DNA from: Thermoplasmata archaeon
Lineage (GTDB): Archaea; Thermoplasmatota; Thermoplasmata; Sysuiplasmatales; Sysuiplasmataceae
Direction of reading: 5' to 3'
Assembly (NCBI GenBank): GCA_021811925.1
Contig: JAKAPY010000005.1
Location: forward strand, 17,935-24,186
Length of the DNA stretch: 6,252 bases
The position numbers and the translations under genes were made by a program. Positions within the stretch are counted from its first letter, which is position 1. Each line of letters starts with the position of its first letter. This document shows, piece after piece, positions 1 to 5,508 of the stretch. The notes under the pieces were generated by a model. The model was given only the letters and a program-made list of their open reading frames with translations, was not told the origin of the DNA and did no database searches.

Positions 1-295
1 GATCTTCGCCTGAATTGAGGGAGCCCGAGACGCTTATGCTGGATGATGTTATGTTACCGCCCGCGTGCACAGAACCTGAACAGTCAAGAGTTTCGCTTTT
101 CACCTCGTTTGTTATTGTGGCAGAGCCTGAAATGTGAATGTGCCTTGCCGTCGCATTCTCCACATTGGCGCTTCCGGATAGTGAAAGATGCTCAGATTCA
201 AAGTGTCCGGGCGGCTCAAAATTCGAACGCTTCCCATTTCCGCTGCCGGTGGCCGATACGCCATAGTACAAGTCGAACTTGTTTTCCCTTGTCAT
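1..295 (-). CDS. Bactofilin-like beta-helix protein (polymer-forming cytoskeletal family), partial
   Basis: The first 98 residues are present; the C-terminus lies beyond the left edge. After a polar N-terminus (MTRENKFDLYYG) the protein becomes a repeat: LSLSGS at 37-42, IHISGS at 53-58, LDCSGS at 70-75 and ISVSGS at 87-92, so the glycines recur every 16-17 residues. That periodicity and the alternating hydrophobic/small residues fit a right-handed beta-helix, and the SGS rungs resemble the YhbE/YhbF-type bactofilins of Bacillus, which polymerise into membrane-associated scaffolds. There is no signal peptide or membrane segment, so it is probably cytoplasmic. The ATG at 295 directly follows the preceding stop (TGA 298-296), and a GGAGGG motif at 310-305 sits 9 nt before it, which fixes the start. 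It is the last visible gene of a four-gene operon with a membrane protein that could anchor it (inference). A DUF4097-type repeat protein is the main alternative. Confidence 0.72.
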   Translation of the reverse strand, partial: MTRENKFDLYYGVSATGSGNGKRSNFEPPGHFESEHLSLSGSANVENATARHIHISGSATITNEVKSETLDCSGSVHAGGNITSSSISVSGSLNSGED

Positions 296-424
296 TCAAT
301 CACGCCCTCCCGCCTCTTTCAGCTGCCTGTTGATTTCCGTCAGCAGCTCCTTCATGGTCCCAATCCTTTTCCTGATAAGTTCGGTTGTTTCAGCGTCCGA
401 CAAATCATGGTACTTCGGCTTCAA
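296..424 (-). CDS. Small charged helical protein, 42 aa
   Basis: A short reading frame of 42 residues starts with TTG at 424 and ends with TGA at 298-296. It starts MKPKYHDLSDAE; from about residue 9 to 37 it is rich in Glu, Lys, Arg and Leu with heptad-like spacing, and it probably forms one amphipathic helix or a coiled coil. The TTG overlaps the stop of the upstream membrane-protein gene by 4 nt (TTGA), and its own stop abuts the next gene's ATG. A GGGG stretch at 438-435 lies 10 nt upstream, the spacing seen for other genes here. No family is recognised. The upstream membrane protein also ends in a charged helix, so the two may pair (inference). Position in the operon, junctions on both sides and AGG-type arginine codons argue that it is real; the non-ATG start is the weakest point. 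Confidence 0.6.
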   Translation of the reverse strand: MKPKYHDLSDAETTELIRKRIGTMKELLTEINRQLKEAGGRD

Positions 425-753
425 TCGCCATCATCCCCTGCGCTCCTTAGAGTGTCCCTGATGTTCTCCAGAAGTTCTACAACCTGGTCCATCTCCTCCA
501 GCATCGCCCTCTGCGAGGCCCGGAGGGTCTTCACGGTCTGGTCGTCGCCTGCCGGCACATCGGTGTCAGTCGCCGAAATGCCAAGGCCAACGATTCCAAG
601 CGCTCCAGCGACCAGGAGGGAAAAGACAATCACGATTGCTCCAAGAAGCGCATCAAGTCCGTGTCCGATGGTGAACAAAACAGCCACCGGCACTGCGACG
701 CCAATTGCAATCGAGGGCACTAGCATAAGGACCTGCTGATATCTCCTACTCAT
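421..753 (-). CDS. Two-helix membrane protein with cytoplasmic coiled-coil tail
   Basis: The protein is 110 aa from the ATG at 753. Two hydrophobic segments are clear: about residues 7-28 (VLMLVPSIAIGVAVPVAVLF) and about 35-59 (rich in Ala, Ile, Val, Leu, Gly). Polar residues 60-70 follow, then a charged amphipathic helix (about 73-105, containing MLEEMDQVVELLENI) and an acidic end (AGDDGD). The basic N-terminus (MSRRY) suggests both ends are inside the cell. An ATG at 759 is in frame, but GGAGG at 767-763 is only 3 nt from it and 9 nt from the ATG at 753, matching the spacing of neighbouring genes, so 753 is preferred. The start overlaps the regulator's stop by 8 nt (ATGAGTAG). No named family is recognised. 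With a bactofilin-like protein downstream, a role as membrane anchor or sensor is plausible but inferred. Confidence 0.8.
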   Translation of the reverse strand: MSRRYQQVLMLVPSIAIGVAVPVAVLFTIGHGLDALLGAIVIVFSLLVAGALGIVGLGISATDTDVPAGDDQTVKTLRASQRAMLEEMDQVVELLENIRDTLRSAGDDGD

Positions 754-1057
754 CTTCATTTTCCTCCAGTTTTCTTATAAGAGCCGGTGTCACCCTCAGC
801 TCGAAGGGCATGACGTGGTATGTCTTCCTCTCCCGTTCATCGAAGATACCCGCAGATATCTTTCCTGTCACGAGTCCTGCACGCTCCAGTGATTCAAGGT
901 AGAGGTGGACCAGCGGATATGACAGCTTCAGTTCCTTGGCCAGGGCGTATATGTGCTTCGGCTCCCGTTCGAGCGAGGCGAGTATCTTCACCCTGACCGG
1001 GTTTGACATCACCTTCATGAACCTCAACAACTCCTTTGTGCTGCGTATTTCCGCCAC
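746..1057 (-). CDS. Winged helix-turn-helix transcriptional regulator, ArsR-like
   Basis: This 103-residue protein has the layout of a small ArsR/MarR-type DNA-binding domain. Helix 1 is about residues 6-18 (STKELLRFMKVMSN); helix 2 starts at the classic NPVRVKILASL (19-29); the turn helix is about 35-43 (HIYALAKEL); the recognition helix is about 46-60 (SYPLVHLYLESLERA); the wing is about 61-84 (GLVTGKISAG to RKTYHV). No cysteine metal site is visible, so metal sensing is unlikely. The start is GTG at 1057, with GGTGAG at 1065-1060 just upstream; a TATA-like element at 1096-1085 implies a very short leader. It is the first gene of the operon that ends in the bactofilin-like protein, and it probably controls that operon through the inverted repeat at 1085-1106 (inference). 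The effector is unknown. Confidence 0.88.
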   Translation of the reverse strand: MAEIRSTKELLRFMKVMSNPVRVKILASLEREPKHIYALAKELKLSYPLVHLYLESLERAGLVTGKISAGIFDERERKTYHVMPFELRVTPALIRKLEENEDE

Positions 1058-1084
1058 AGCTCACCAGATGTATAAAGAAATCCT

Positions 1085-1096
1085 GATATATTAAAC
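1085..1096 (-). promoter_or_regulatory. Predicted TATA box of the regulator/bactofilin operon
   Basis: Read on the minus strand the sequence is GTTTAATATATC. Its centre lies about 33 bp before the GTG at 1057, so transcription would start near 1064 with a leader of only a few bases. This is the usual archaeal distance of about 26 bp. There is no experimental support. Confidence 0.5.
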
Positions 1097-1106
1097 TTAT
1101 TATATC
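1085..1106. promoter_or_regulatory. Inverted repeat, candidate operator of the winged-helix regulator
   Basis: The half-sites are GATATATTAA (1085-1094) and TTATTATATC (1097-1106), separated by AC. The second half-site reads GATATAATAA on the other strand, so 9 of 10 positions match. The size and symmetry suit a dimeric winged-helix protein. It covers the predicted TATA box of the regulator's own operon, so binding would block TBP and repress transcription. The site is A+T-rich, so some symmetry could be chance. Confidence 0.5.
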
Positions 1107-1145
1107 TATTGCCAGGGAGAAGGTATCAACCCATTCCCTAATGTG

Positions 1146-1154
1146 CTAATATAG
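1146..1154 (+). promoter_or_regulatory. Predicted TATA box for the MoaD-like/propeller operon
   Basis: CTAATATAG lies about 59 bp before the TTG start at 1209. A start of transcription near 1176 would give a leader of about 33 nt that includes the Shine-Dalgarno motif. A second A/T-rich stretch (1097-1106) could also serve and overlaps the inverted repeat, so the divergent operons might share control. Confidence 0.4.
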
Positions 1155-1192
1155 TGAAAAGCAATTATCCATATTCCCCGCAGCAGACTGGT

Positions 1193-1198
1193 AGGAGG
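1193..1198 (+). promoter_or_regulatory. Shine-Dalgarno motif deciding a TTG start
   Basis: A full AGGAGG lies 10 nt before the TTG at 1209. The next candidate starts (GTG at 1242 and 1251, ATG at 1263) have nothing comparable and would cut into the first beta-strand of the MoaD-like fold. Confidence 0.7.
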
Positions 1199-1208
1199 CA
1201 ATCACCTT

Positions 1209-1517
1209 TTGAAGGCAGGCACTGCCCCAGCATCTTCTTCGACTGTGCATGTGGTTATTTCAATGCACCTCAAGGAATACACAGGCTCAAGGAATGAAAT
1301 CGATATTGAAGCAGTGTCAACGGTAGAGAGTCTCGCGAAAGCGCTTGACGACAGATTCCCCGGCATTTCCCACAGGTTCCTGGACGATCAGGGCAATGTG
1401 AGGAGATATGTCAATATCTTCGTGGACGGAGAGGACATAAGGGAAAGGCAGGGCGCACACACGGATCTATCCGGTGCAAGGGAGATTGTGATACTTCCGT
1501 CGGTTGCAGGAGGTTGA
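1209..1517 (+). CDS. MoaD/ThiS-like ubiquitin-fold protein with C-terminal Gly-Gly
   Basis: The protein has 102 residues. After a 12-residue polar extension it follows the beta-grasp pattern of MoaD/ThiS/SAMP proteins: beta-1 VHVVISMHLKEYTGS (13-27), a strand around 30-35, a helix around 38-50 (TVESLAKALDDRF), then YVNIFVDGEDIRE (67-79) and the terminal strand REIVILPSVAGG (91-102). The C-terminal Gly-Gly is what E1-like enzymes adenylate in this family, for sulfur transfer (molybdopterin, thiamine, thiolated tRNA) or for protein modification by archaeal SAMPs. No E1 or MoaE gene is in the window, so the pathway cannot be assigned. The stop (TGA 1515-1517) lies just 5 nt before the propeller gene's ATG at 1523, so the two are coupled. 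The start is TTG, chosen from the AGGAGG motif 10 nt upstream. Confidence 0.88.
   Translation: MKAGTAPASSSTVHVVISMHLKEYTGSRNEIDIEAVSTVESLAKALDDRFPGISHRFLDDQGNVRRYVNIFVDGEDIRERQGAHTDLSGAREIVILPSVAGG
1508..1513 (+). promoter_or_regulatory. Shine-Dalgarno motif deciding the propeller start
   Basis: AGGAGG ends immediately before an in-frame TTG (1514), which is too close to be used, and 9 nt before the ATG at 1523. The motif is part of the last codons (Ala-Gly-Gly) of the MoaD-like gene, so the sequence coding for the functional Gly-Gly tail also serves as the next gene's ribosome site. Confidence 0.7.
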
Positions 1518-1522
1518 AAGAC

Positions 1523-2635
1523 ATGAATAAATCATCGAAAGGTGACCGCAAGGAAGGCGAAACTCTGCTCATGGTCGGAACCAAGAAAGGGGCGTTCCTT
1601 TTCAGGTCGAAAGACGGCCGGAGGACGTGGAAGGCATCGGGCCCCTTCTTCAAGGGCATTCAGGTCTTCCACATGACGTACGACAGGCGCACGGGAGCGC
1701 TGCTCGCAGCCGTCAACTCCTATCAGTGGGGTCCGACTGTTGCAATCAGCCACGACATGGGGAAGACATGGAAGAATTGCACAAACCCTCCGCGTTTCCC
1801 CAAGGAGTCGGGCCTCTCGGTGCAACAGGTATGGCACGTCGAGCCGGGGCTTGAGGACAGGCCGGATGAGATATACCTTGGTGTTGAACCAGCATGCCTC
1901 TTCGTGAGCCATGATTCTGGCGAGTCATGGGATGTGGATGCAAGCATGATGAACCACAGCACAAGGGGCAAATGGTCTCCCGGAAACGGCGGCCTTTGCC
2001 TGCACACAATACTGAGCGACAGGAGAGATCATGCGAAACTGCATGTGGGAATTTCAGCTGTCGGGACGCTATATACGGAGAATAACGGCGGCTCTTGGGA
2101 TTTCCAGAACAAGCATGTGCTTGCAGACTTCTTCCCGGAGGCGGAGAAGTACCCAGAGTACGGGCAGTGTGTCCACAAGATTGTGAGAAGGGGTGACCGT
2201 CCAAACACGCTGTTCCAGCAGAACCACTGCGGTGTTTTCCGAAGCGATGACAACGGACGGGACTGGAAAAACATAACAAACAACCTGCCTTCGAGGTTCG
2301 GGTTCCCGATTGCGGTTGACAGCGGCTCTTCCCCGCGCGTCTATGTTGCACCACTTGAGGGCGACTTTGCGCGCTTGCCCAAGGACGGGAGGTTCAGCGT
2401 CTGGGCAAGTGACAACAGCGGCAGGGAGTGGTTTCCCCTGAACCGCGGCATTCCAAAGGTATCATACTACGATGTGCTCCGCGAGGGGCTGAAGTCGGAT
2501 GGCCTCGACCCTTCGGGCGTATATTTCGGTACAACCACAGGGCAGCTCTATTCAAGCAGGAACAGCGGAGAGAGCTGGTCATGCGTCAGCGACGCCCTTC
2601 CCCCAATATTCTCAGTGGAGGCAAGCGCCGCCTGA
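1523..2635 (+). CDS. Cytoplasmic beta-propeller with seven Asp-box (BNR) motifs, sialidase/VPS10-like fold
   Basis: The protein is 370 aa from the ATG at 1523; an in-frame TTG at 1514 touches the Shine-Dalgarno motif and is rejected. Seven Asp-box motifs (S/T-x-D/N-x-G-x-x-W type) are visible at residues 29-36, 76-83, 129-136, 185-192, 241-248, 296-303 and 345-352, about 47-56 apart: one per blade of a propeller. There is no signal peptide or membrane segment, so it acts inside the cell, unlike secreted sialidases; the sialidase Arg triad is not evident. Blades 1-4 each have a His at the matching inner-strand position (50, 105, 161, 218), and two of these lie in Cys-x-His. It would commonly be annotated as exo-alpha-sialidase or BNR/YVTN repeat protein, but that enzymatic label is not supported. 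Coupling to the MoaD-like gene suggests joint function. Its stop lies 8 nt from the convergent ATPase stop. Confidence 0.88.
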   Translation: MNKSSKGDRKEGETLLMVGTKKGAFLFRSKDGRRTWKASGPFFKGIQVFHMTYDRRTGALLAAVNSYQWGPTVAISHDMGKTWKNCTNPPRFPKESGLSVQQVWHVEPGLEDRPDEIYLGVEPACLFVSHDSGESWDVDASMMNHSTRGKWSPGNGGLCLHTILSDRRDHAKLHVGISAVGTLYTENNGGSWDFQNKHVLADFFPEAEKYPEYGQCVHKIVRRGDRPNTLFQQNHCGVFRSDDNGRDWKNITNNLPSRFGFPIAVDSGSSPRVYVAPLEGDFARLPKDGRFSVWASDNSGREWFPLNRGIPKVSYYDVLREGLKSDGLDPSGVYFGTTTGQLYSSRNSGESWSCVSDALPPIFSVEASAA

Positions 2636-2643
2636 ACCCGCTG

Positions 2644-3390
2644 TCACACAATCTTCGAGAACACCTGGTCCACCCAGTCCAGGAATTCGGGGCTCTTCCT
2701 GTCTCTTGGCCTGGGAAGCTCGATCGTCATGTCGCTGATCATCCTTCCAGGCCTCTGGCTTATGATGATCACCCTGTCGGCCATGTATACAGCCTCCTCA
2801 AGGTTATGCGTGACCATCAGCACAGCCGATGGCGGCAACTCGTCCTGATGCCACAGTGTAAGAACCTCGTCCCTGAGGCCCTGGGCAGTCAGTACATCAA
2901 GCGCGGAGAACGGCTCATCCATGCAAAGCAGGTCCGGGCCCACCGCAAGACTCCTTGCGATGCCCACCCTCTGCTTCATCCCGCCTGAAAGTTCCTTCGG
3001 ATAGGCATCCTCGAAACCATTCAGTCCAACGATGTCTATGTACCTTGAAGCCGTTTTCACCCTCGCCTCCTTCGGGACGTTCTTGGCCTCCAGCCCCACG
3101 CAAACGTTCTCCATCACCGTGAGCCAGGGAAACAGTGCGAAGGACTGGAACACCATGGATACCACCACATCACTGCTTCCATTCTTCGCCGTGAATGAAA
3201 TCTTGCCTCCAGTTGGTTTCTCGAGCCCAGCCACCATCCTGAGGAGCGTGCTCTTCCCGGATCCCGACGGGCCCACTATGCACACAAATTCATTGTCGTT
3301 GACGTCAAATGTAATGCCCTCCAGTATAGGAAACGGGTTGCCATTGACCCTCAGCACTTTGGACAGGTTGCTTGCCCTCAGGAGCGGCAC
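2644..3390 (-). CDS. ABC transporter ATPase, nitrate/sulfonate/taurine class
   Basis: The protein has 248 aa, normal for this class, and every ATPase motif is intact: Walker A GPSGSGKST (40-48), Q-loop glutamine 82 in VFQSFALFPW, signature LSGGMKQR (134-141), Walker B LLCMDEP (154-160) with catalytic Glu159, D-loop SALD (162-165) and switch His195 in VTHN. FQSFALFPW and the C-terminal ISQRPGR motif are typical of SsuB/TauB/NrtD-type subunits that drive anion uptake. It should bind the inner face of the duplicated permease encoded 73 bp upstream. The start is GTG at 3390, with GGGGGT at 3404-3399 eight nt before it; an upstream ATG is out of frame. The substrate cannot be read from the ATPase. 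The gene ends 8 bp from the convergent propeller gene with no clear hairpin terminator between them. Confidence 0.95.
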   Translation of the reverse strand: MPLLRASNLSKVLRVNGNPFPILEGITFDVNDNEFVCIVGPSGSGKSTLLRMVAGLEKPTGGKISFTAKNGSSDVVVSMVFQSFALFPWLTVMENVCVGLEAKNVPKEARVKTASRYIDIVGLNGFEDAYPKELSGGMKQRVGIARSLAVGPDLLCMDEPFSALDVLTAQGLRDEVLTLWHQDELPPSAVLMVTHNLEEAVYMADRVIIISQRPGRMISDMTIELPRPRDRKSPEFLDWVDQVFSKIV

Positions 3391-3463
3391 GCGACAGCAC
3401 CCCCGGAAGTATTCTTTGCAGCGGCAGATATTTTTCCTTCAGACCCATATGCAACTGTCATGC

Positions 3464-5173
3464 TCAGCTCACACCCTCGAGTTTGTATTTCCTTTCAGCT
3501 ATGGACTGCATTCTTCTCCAGAAGAGCCTGTTGATTATCACCACAGTCGCTACCATTGTCACAAGGGACAGGACAAGCAGGCCCATATTCTCCGGTGAAG
3601 CGTACGATGCCTTGTCAATCAGAGAGCCCAGGCCGATGACTGAATACGGTTTCCCGCCCGTGAGCGATGGCACGTACTCAGAGACGATCAGCGCATTCCA
3701 GCCGCCGCCAAACGCAGTTATGCTGCCAGTCATCAGCGAGGGGAATATGGAAGGCAGCATCACACGCTTTACATAAAGCCATCCCCTGAGTCCGTAACCG
3801 TGTGCAGCGTCCTTGAGCTCGGATGGAATCGACTTCAGTCCCGCGGCTATGTTGAAGAAGAGATACCACAGCATGCCCGTGACAAGAAGGAGTATTGCGG
3901 GTATATCAAGTCCGTGAGTAATGCCTATGAGTGCAACGACGAGGAGCGGGAATATGGCGGTCGCCGGAACAGATGCGATGATCTCAGCAGCAGGCATCAC
4001 GTATCTGTTGACCCTCCCGCTCCCCGTTGCGAGCACCGCCAGGGGCAGCGCTATAGCGATTGAAATGAGATAAGCGATGACGAGCCTGAGGAGTGAGAGA
4101 CCGAGCGCCAGGGGGAGGATGCTGGCATTTGCCCTTCCGGACTGGGTGATGAATGTGTATATGGTGAATGAGGCTTCGACTGCGGCGACAACAAGCAGCA
4201 CGGCAAGGATCAGGCCAGCGGCAATTCCTGCCGCCTTCCAGTATTTTGCCGTCCTCTTGATGAATTCGGCCATTCTATGTCCTACCAAGTTCGCCTTTCC
4301 AACCACATACTCGTAGATTTTTGAAACCGTATTCCTTGTCTTTGGGAGAGTCGGAAACCATTCGAAGTAGGTCCTTATCGGGAAGACGTATCTTCCCTTC
4401 GGAAGCTGGTGCCCCTCCTCGATTGTGAATTCGTACCTGAATTTTTCCGCCCAGGATGACAACGGCCTCCATATGAATATGTCCATCAGCACTATGATGG
4501 CCACCAGCAGGAAGAATCCCTCGAGGAGCAGGACTATGTTGCCGGCACTGGCCGCGAAGTAGAGAAGGGAACCGATTCCGGGCAGCACCGTTCCGCCGCT
4601 CTGTGCAGTAATGATATACTCCGCAGGGATTAGGAAGTACCATCCTCCCGCCCATGAGAGCATGCTGTTGTAAACAAGCTTGGGGATCATCGTCGGGAAC
4701 AACAGCCCCCGGAACCTCTTCCATCCTGCCAGGCCGTAGACTCCTGCGGCATCCACCAGTTCGGCAGGCATCTCCCTTAGCGAATCGTAAACACCGAATG
4801 TCATATTCCATGCCATGCTTGTGAAAATAAGGAATACGGAAGCGAACTCCCATCCGAATGCCTTGATGGGGGAAATCGCAACAAAAAGGAGGATCGCAAA
4901 GGGGAAGAAGCCTAGAATCGGGACAGACTGCAGAATGTCGAGAAGCGGCTGCAGGATCTTCTCAGTGGCCCTGTTTGCGTACATCACATAGCCATAGACT
5001 ACGGAAAACAAAACGGAGAGAAGGTAGGCCGCCCCCATCCTCAAGAGGCTTCTGAATGCGTCATACGGAATCGCGTATGCCGATATAATTCCCTCAGTTG
5101 TGCTGAAGTACCCGGATACTGTCAGCACCGTCACCGAGAACGCAAGAATCACTACTGCCGTCAGTCTCCTCAT
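3464..5173 (-). CDS. ABC transporter permease, tandem duplicated (anion-type, COG4986-like)
   Basis: This 569-aa membrane protein is two permease domains in one chain. Paired motifs show the duplication: SVPILGFFP (83-91) and SVPATAIFP (401-409); the EAA coupling loops ELVDAAGVYGLAGWKRF (138-154) and ELKDAAHGYGLRGWLYV (452-468), each followed by LFP/LPS-type ends; GGWYFLIPAEYI (176-187) and GGWNALIVSEYV (489-500); GIGSLLYF (199-206) and GLGSLIDK (514-521). Each half has about six membrane segments. A hydrophilic linker of about 70 residues (240-310) with many charged and aromatic residues separates the halves. One polypeptide can therefore form the whole channel with two copies of the ATPase. 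The family is annotated as duplicated permease of anion transporters; the actual substrate is unknown. The start is ATG at 5173, with GGTGAG about 5 nt upstream. It leads the operon. Confidence 0.93.
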   Translation of the reverse strand: MRRLTAVVILAFSVTVLTVSGYFSTTEGIISAYAIPYDAFRSLLRMGAAYLLSVLFSVVYGYVMYANRATEKILQPLLDILQSVPILGFFPFAILLFVAISPIKAFGWEFASVFLIFTSMAWNMTFGVYDSLREMPAELVDAAGVYGLAGWKRFRGLLFPTMIPKLVYNSMLSWAGGWYFLIPAEYIITAQSGGTVLPGIGSLLYFAASAGNIVLLLEGFFLLVAIIVLMDIFIWRPLSSWAEKFRYEFTIEEGHQLPKGRYVFPIRTYFEWFPTLPKTRNTVSKIYEYVVGKANLVGHRMAEFIKRTAKYWKAAGIAAGLILAVLLVVAAVEASFTIYTFITQSGRANASILPLALGLSLLRLVIAYLISIAIALPLAVLATGSGRVNRYVMPAAEIIASVPATAIFPLLVVALIGITHGLDIPAILLLVTGMLWYLFFNIAAGLKSIPSELKDAAHGYGLRGWLYVKRVMLPSIFPSLMTGSITAFGGGWNALIVSEYVPSLTGGKPYSVIGLGSLIDKASYASPENMGLLVLSLVTMVATVVIINRLFWRRMQSIAERKYKLEGVS

Positions 5174-5217
5174 TGGTACTCACCATGGCCCGTTCCTTCC
5201 CCTCAATTTTGCTAGCA

Positions 5218-5223
5218 TTATAA
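5218..5223 (-). promoter_or_regulatory. Predicted TATA box of the ABC transporter operon
   Basis: TTATAA lies about 45 bp before the permease ATG, predicting a start of transcription near 5195 and a leader of about 20 nt carrying GGTGAG. The element is a perfect palindrome, so it could also fire on the plus strand toward 5247. Confidence 0.5.
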
Positions 5224-5425
5224 GTAATATCACCGTGAGTCGCAGCGTCAATGGGTTTTGTGCCCTTCGATCCCCTGCCCGGGAAGCCCGCCCTGTCCGT
5301 ATATGCATGGTCGATTGACTGTTTAATCAGAGTTCTCCGTCCTGCTCAGCGCGGGGGAGTGGAAATGCCCCGGCCACCTGATGTTCTGCACATGAATTAT
5401 CCTCCATCTTTTTTCGCAATGCACA

Positions 5426-5449
5426 GCTGCCATGATTCATGCTGGCAGC
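5426..5449. repeat. Perfect 7-bp inverted repeat (hairpin)
   Basis: GCTGCCA (5426-5432) and TGGCAGC (5443-5449) can form a stem with a 10-base loop. On the plus strand a T-run comes before rather than after it, and on the minus strand an A-run follows, so it is not a standard terminator in either direction. It may be a protein-binding site. Confidence 0.5.
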
Positions 5450-5450
5450 C

Positions 5451-5462
5451 GTCAGATCTGAC
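5451..5462. promoter_or_regulatory. 12-bp perfect palindrome, possible operator
   Basis: GTCAGATCTGAC is fully self-complementary. It ends about 18 bp upstream of the TATA-like box at 5480-5485, a position suited to an activator or repressor of the hairpin RNA. No regulator is known. Confidence 0.4.
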
Positions 5463-5470
5463 CAACAATA

Positions 5471-5486
5471 CGAATTTACTTATATC
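5471..5486 (+). promoter_or_regulatory. Predicted BRE/TATA promoter for the hairpin RNA
   Basis: CGAATTTACTTATATC contains a BRE-like CGAA and a TTATAT core (5480-5485). Adding 26 bp to the core's centre gives 5508-5509, which is the first base of the long stem. This match supports a dedicated transcript. Confidence 0.45.
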
Positions 5487-5508
5487 CCGGGTGTAATGAT
5501 CTTTATTG

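Noticed and set aside
188..739. 183-codon plus-strand open frame opposite the membrane-protein and bactofilin-like genes
   Set aside because: It is the antisense of genes with clear domains, SD motifs and operon junctions; low-complexity Ser/Pro/Arg product without recognisable features.
1746..2354. 202-codon minus-strand open frame inside the propeller gene
   Set aside because: The opposite strand carries regular Asp-box motifs; this frame gives a Cys/His/Arg-rich product typical of an antisense shadow.
2428..2988. 186-codon plus-strand open frame spanning the convergent junction
   Set aside because: It overlaps the end of the propeller gene and the antisense of the ATPase, both unambiguous, and has no start signal.
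5352..5372. GC hairpin CGGGG/CCCCG in the intergenic region
   Set aside because: Only 5 bp with an 11-base loop and no following T-run; expected by chance in sequence of this composition.
5251..5496. 81-codon open frame on the plus strand, possibly leaderless from the TTATAA at 5218-5223
   Set aside because: None of its five arginines uses AGG, unlike the genuine genes here; the product has no recognisable domain, is rich in Pro, Cys and His, and runs through the hairpin, palindrome and RNA promoter.
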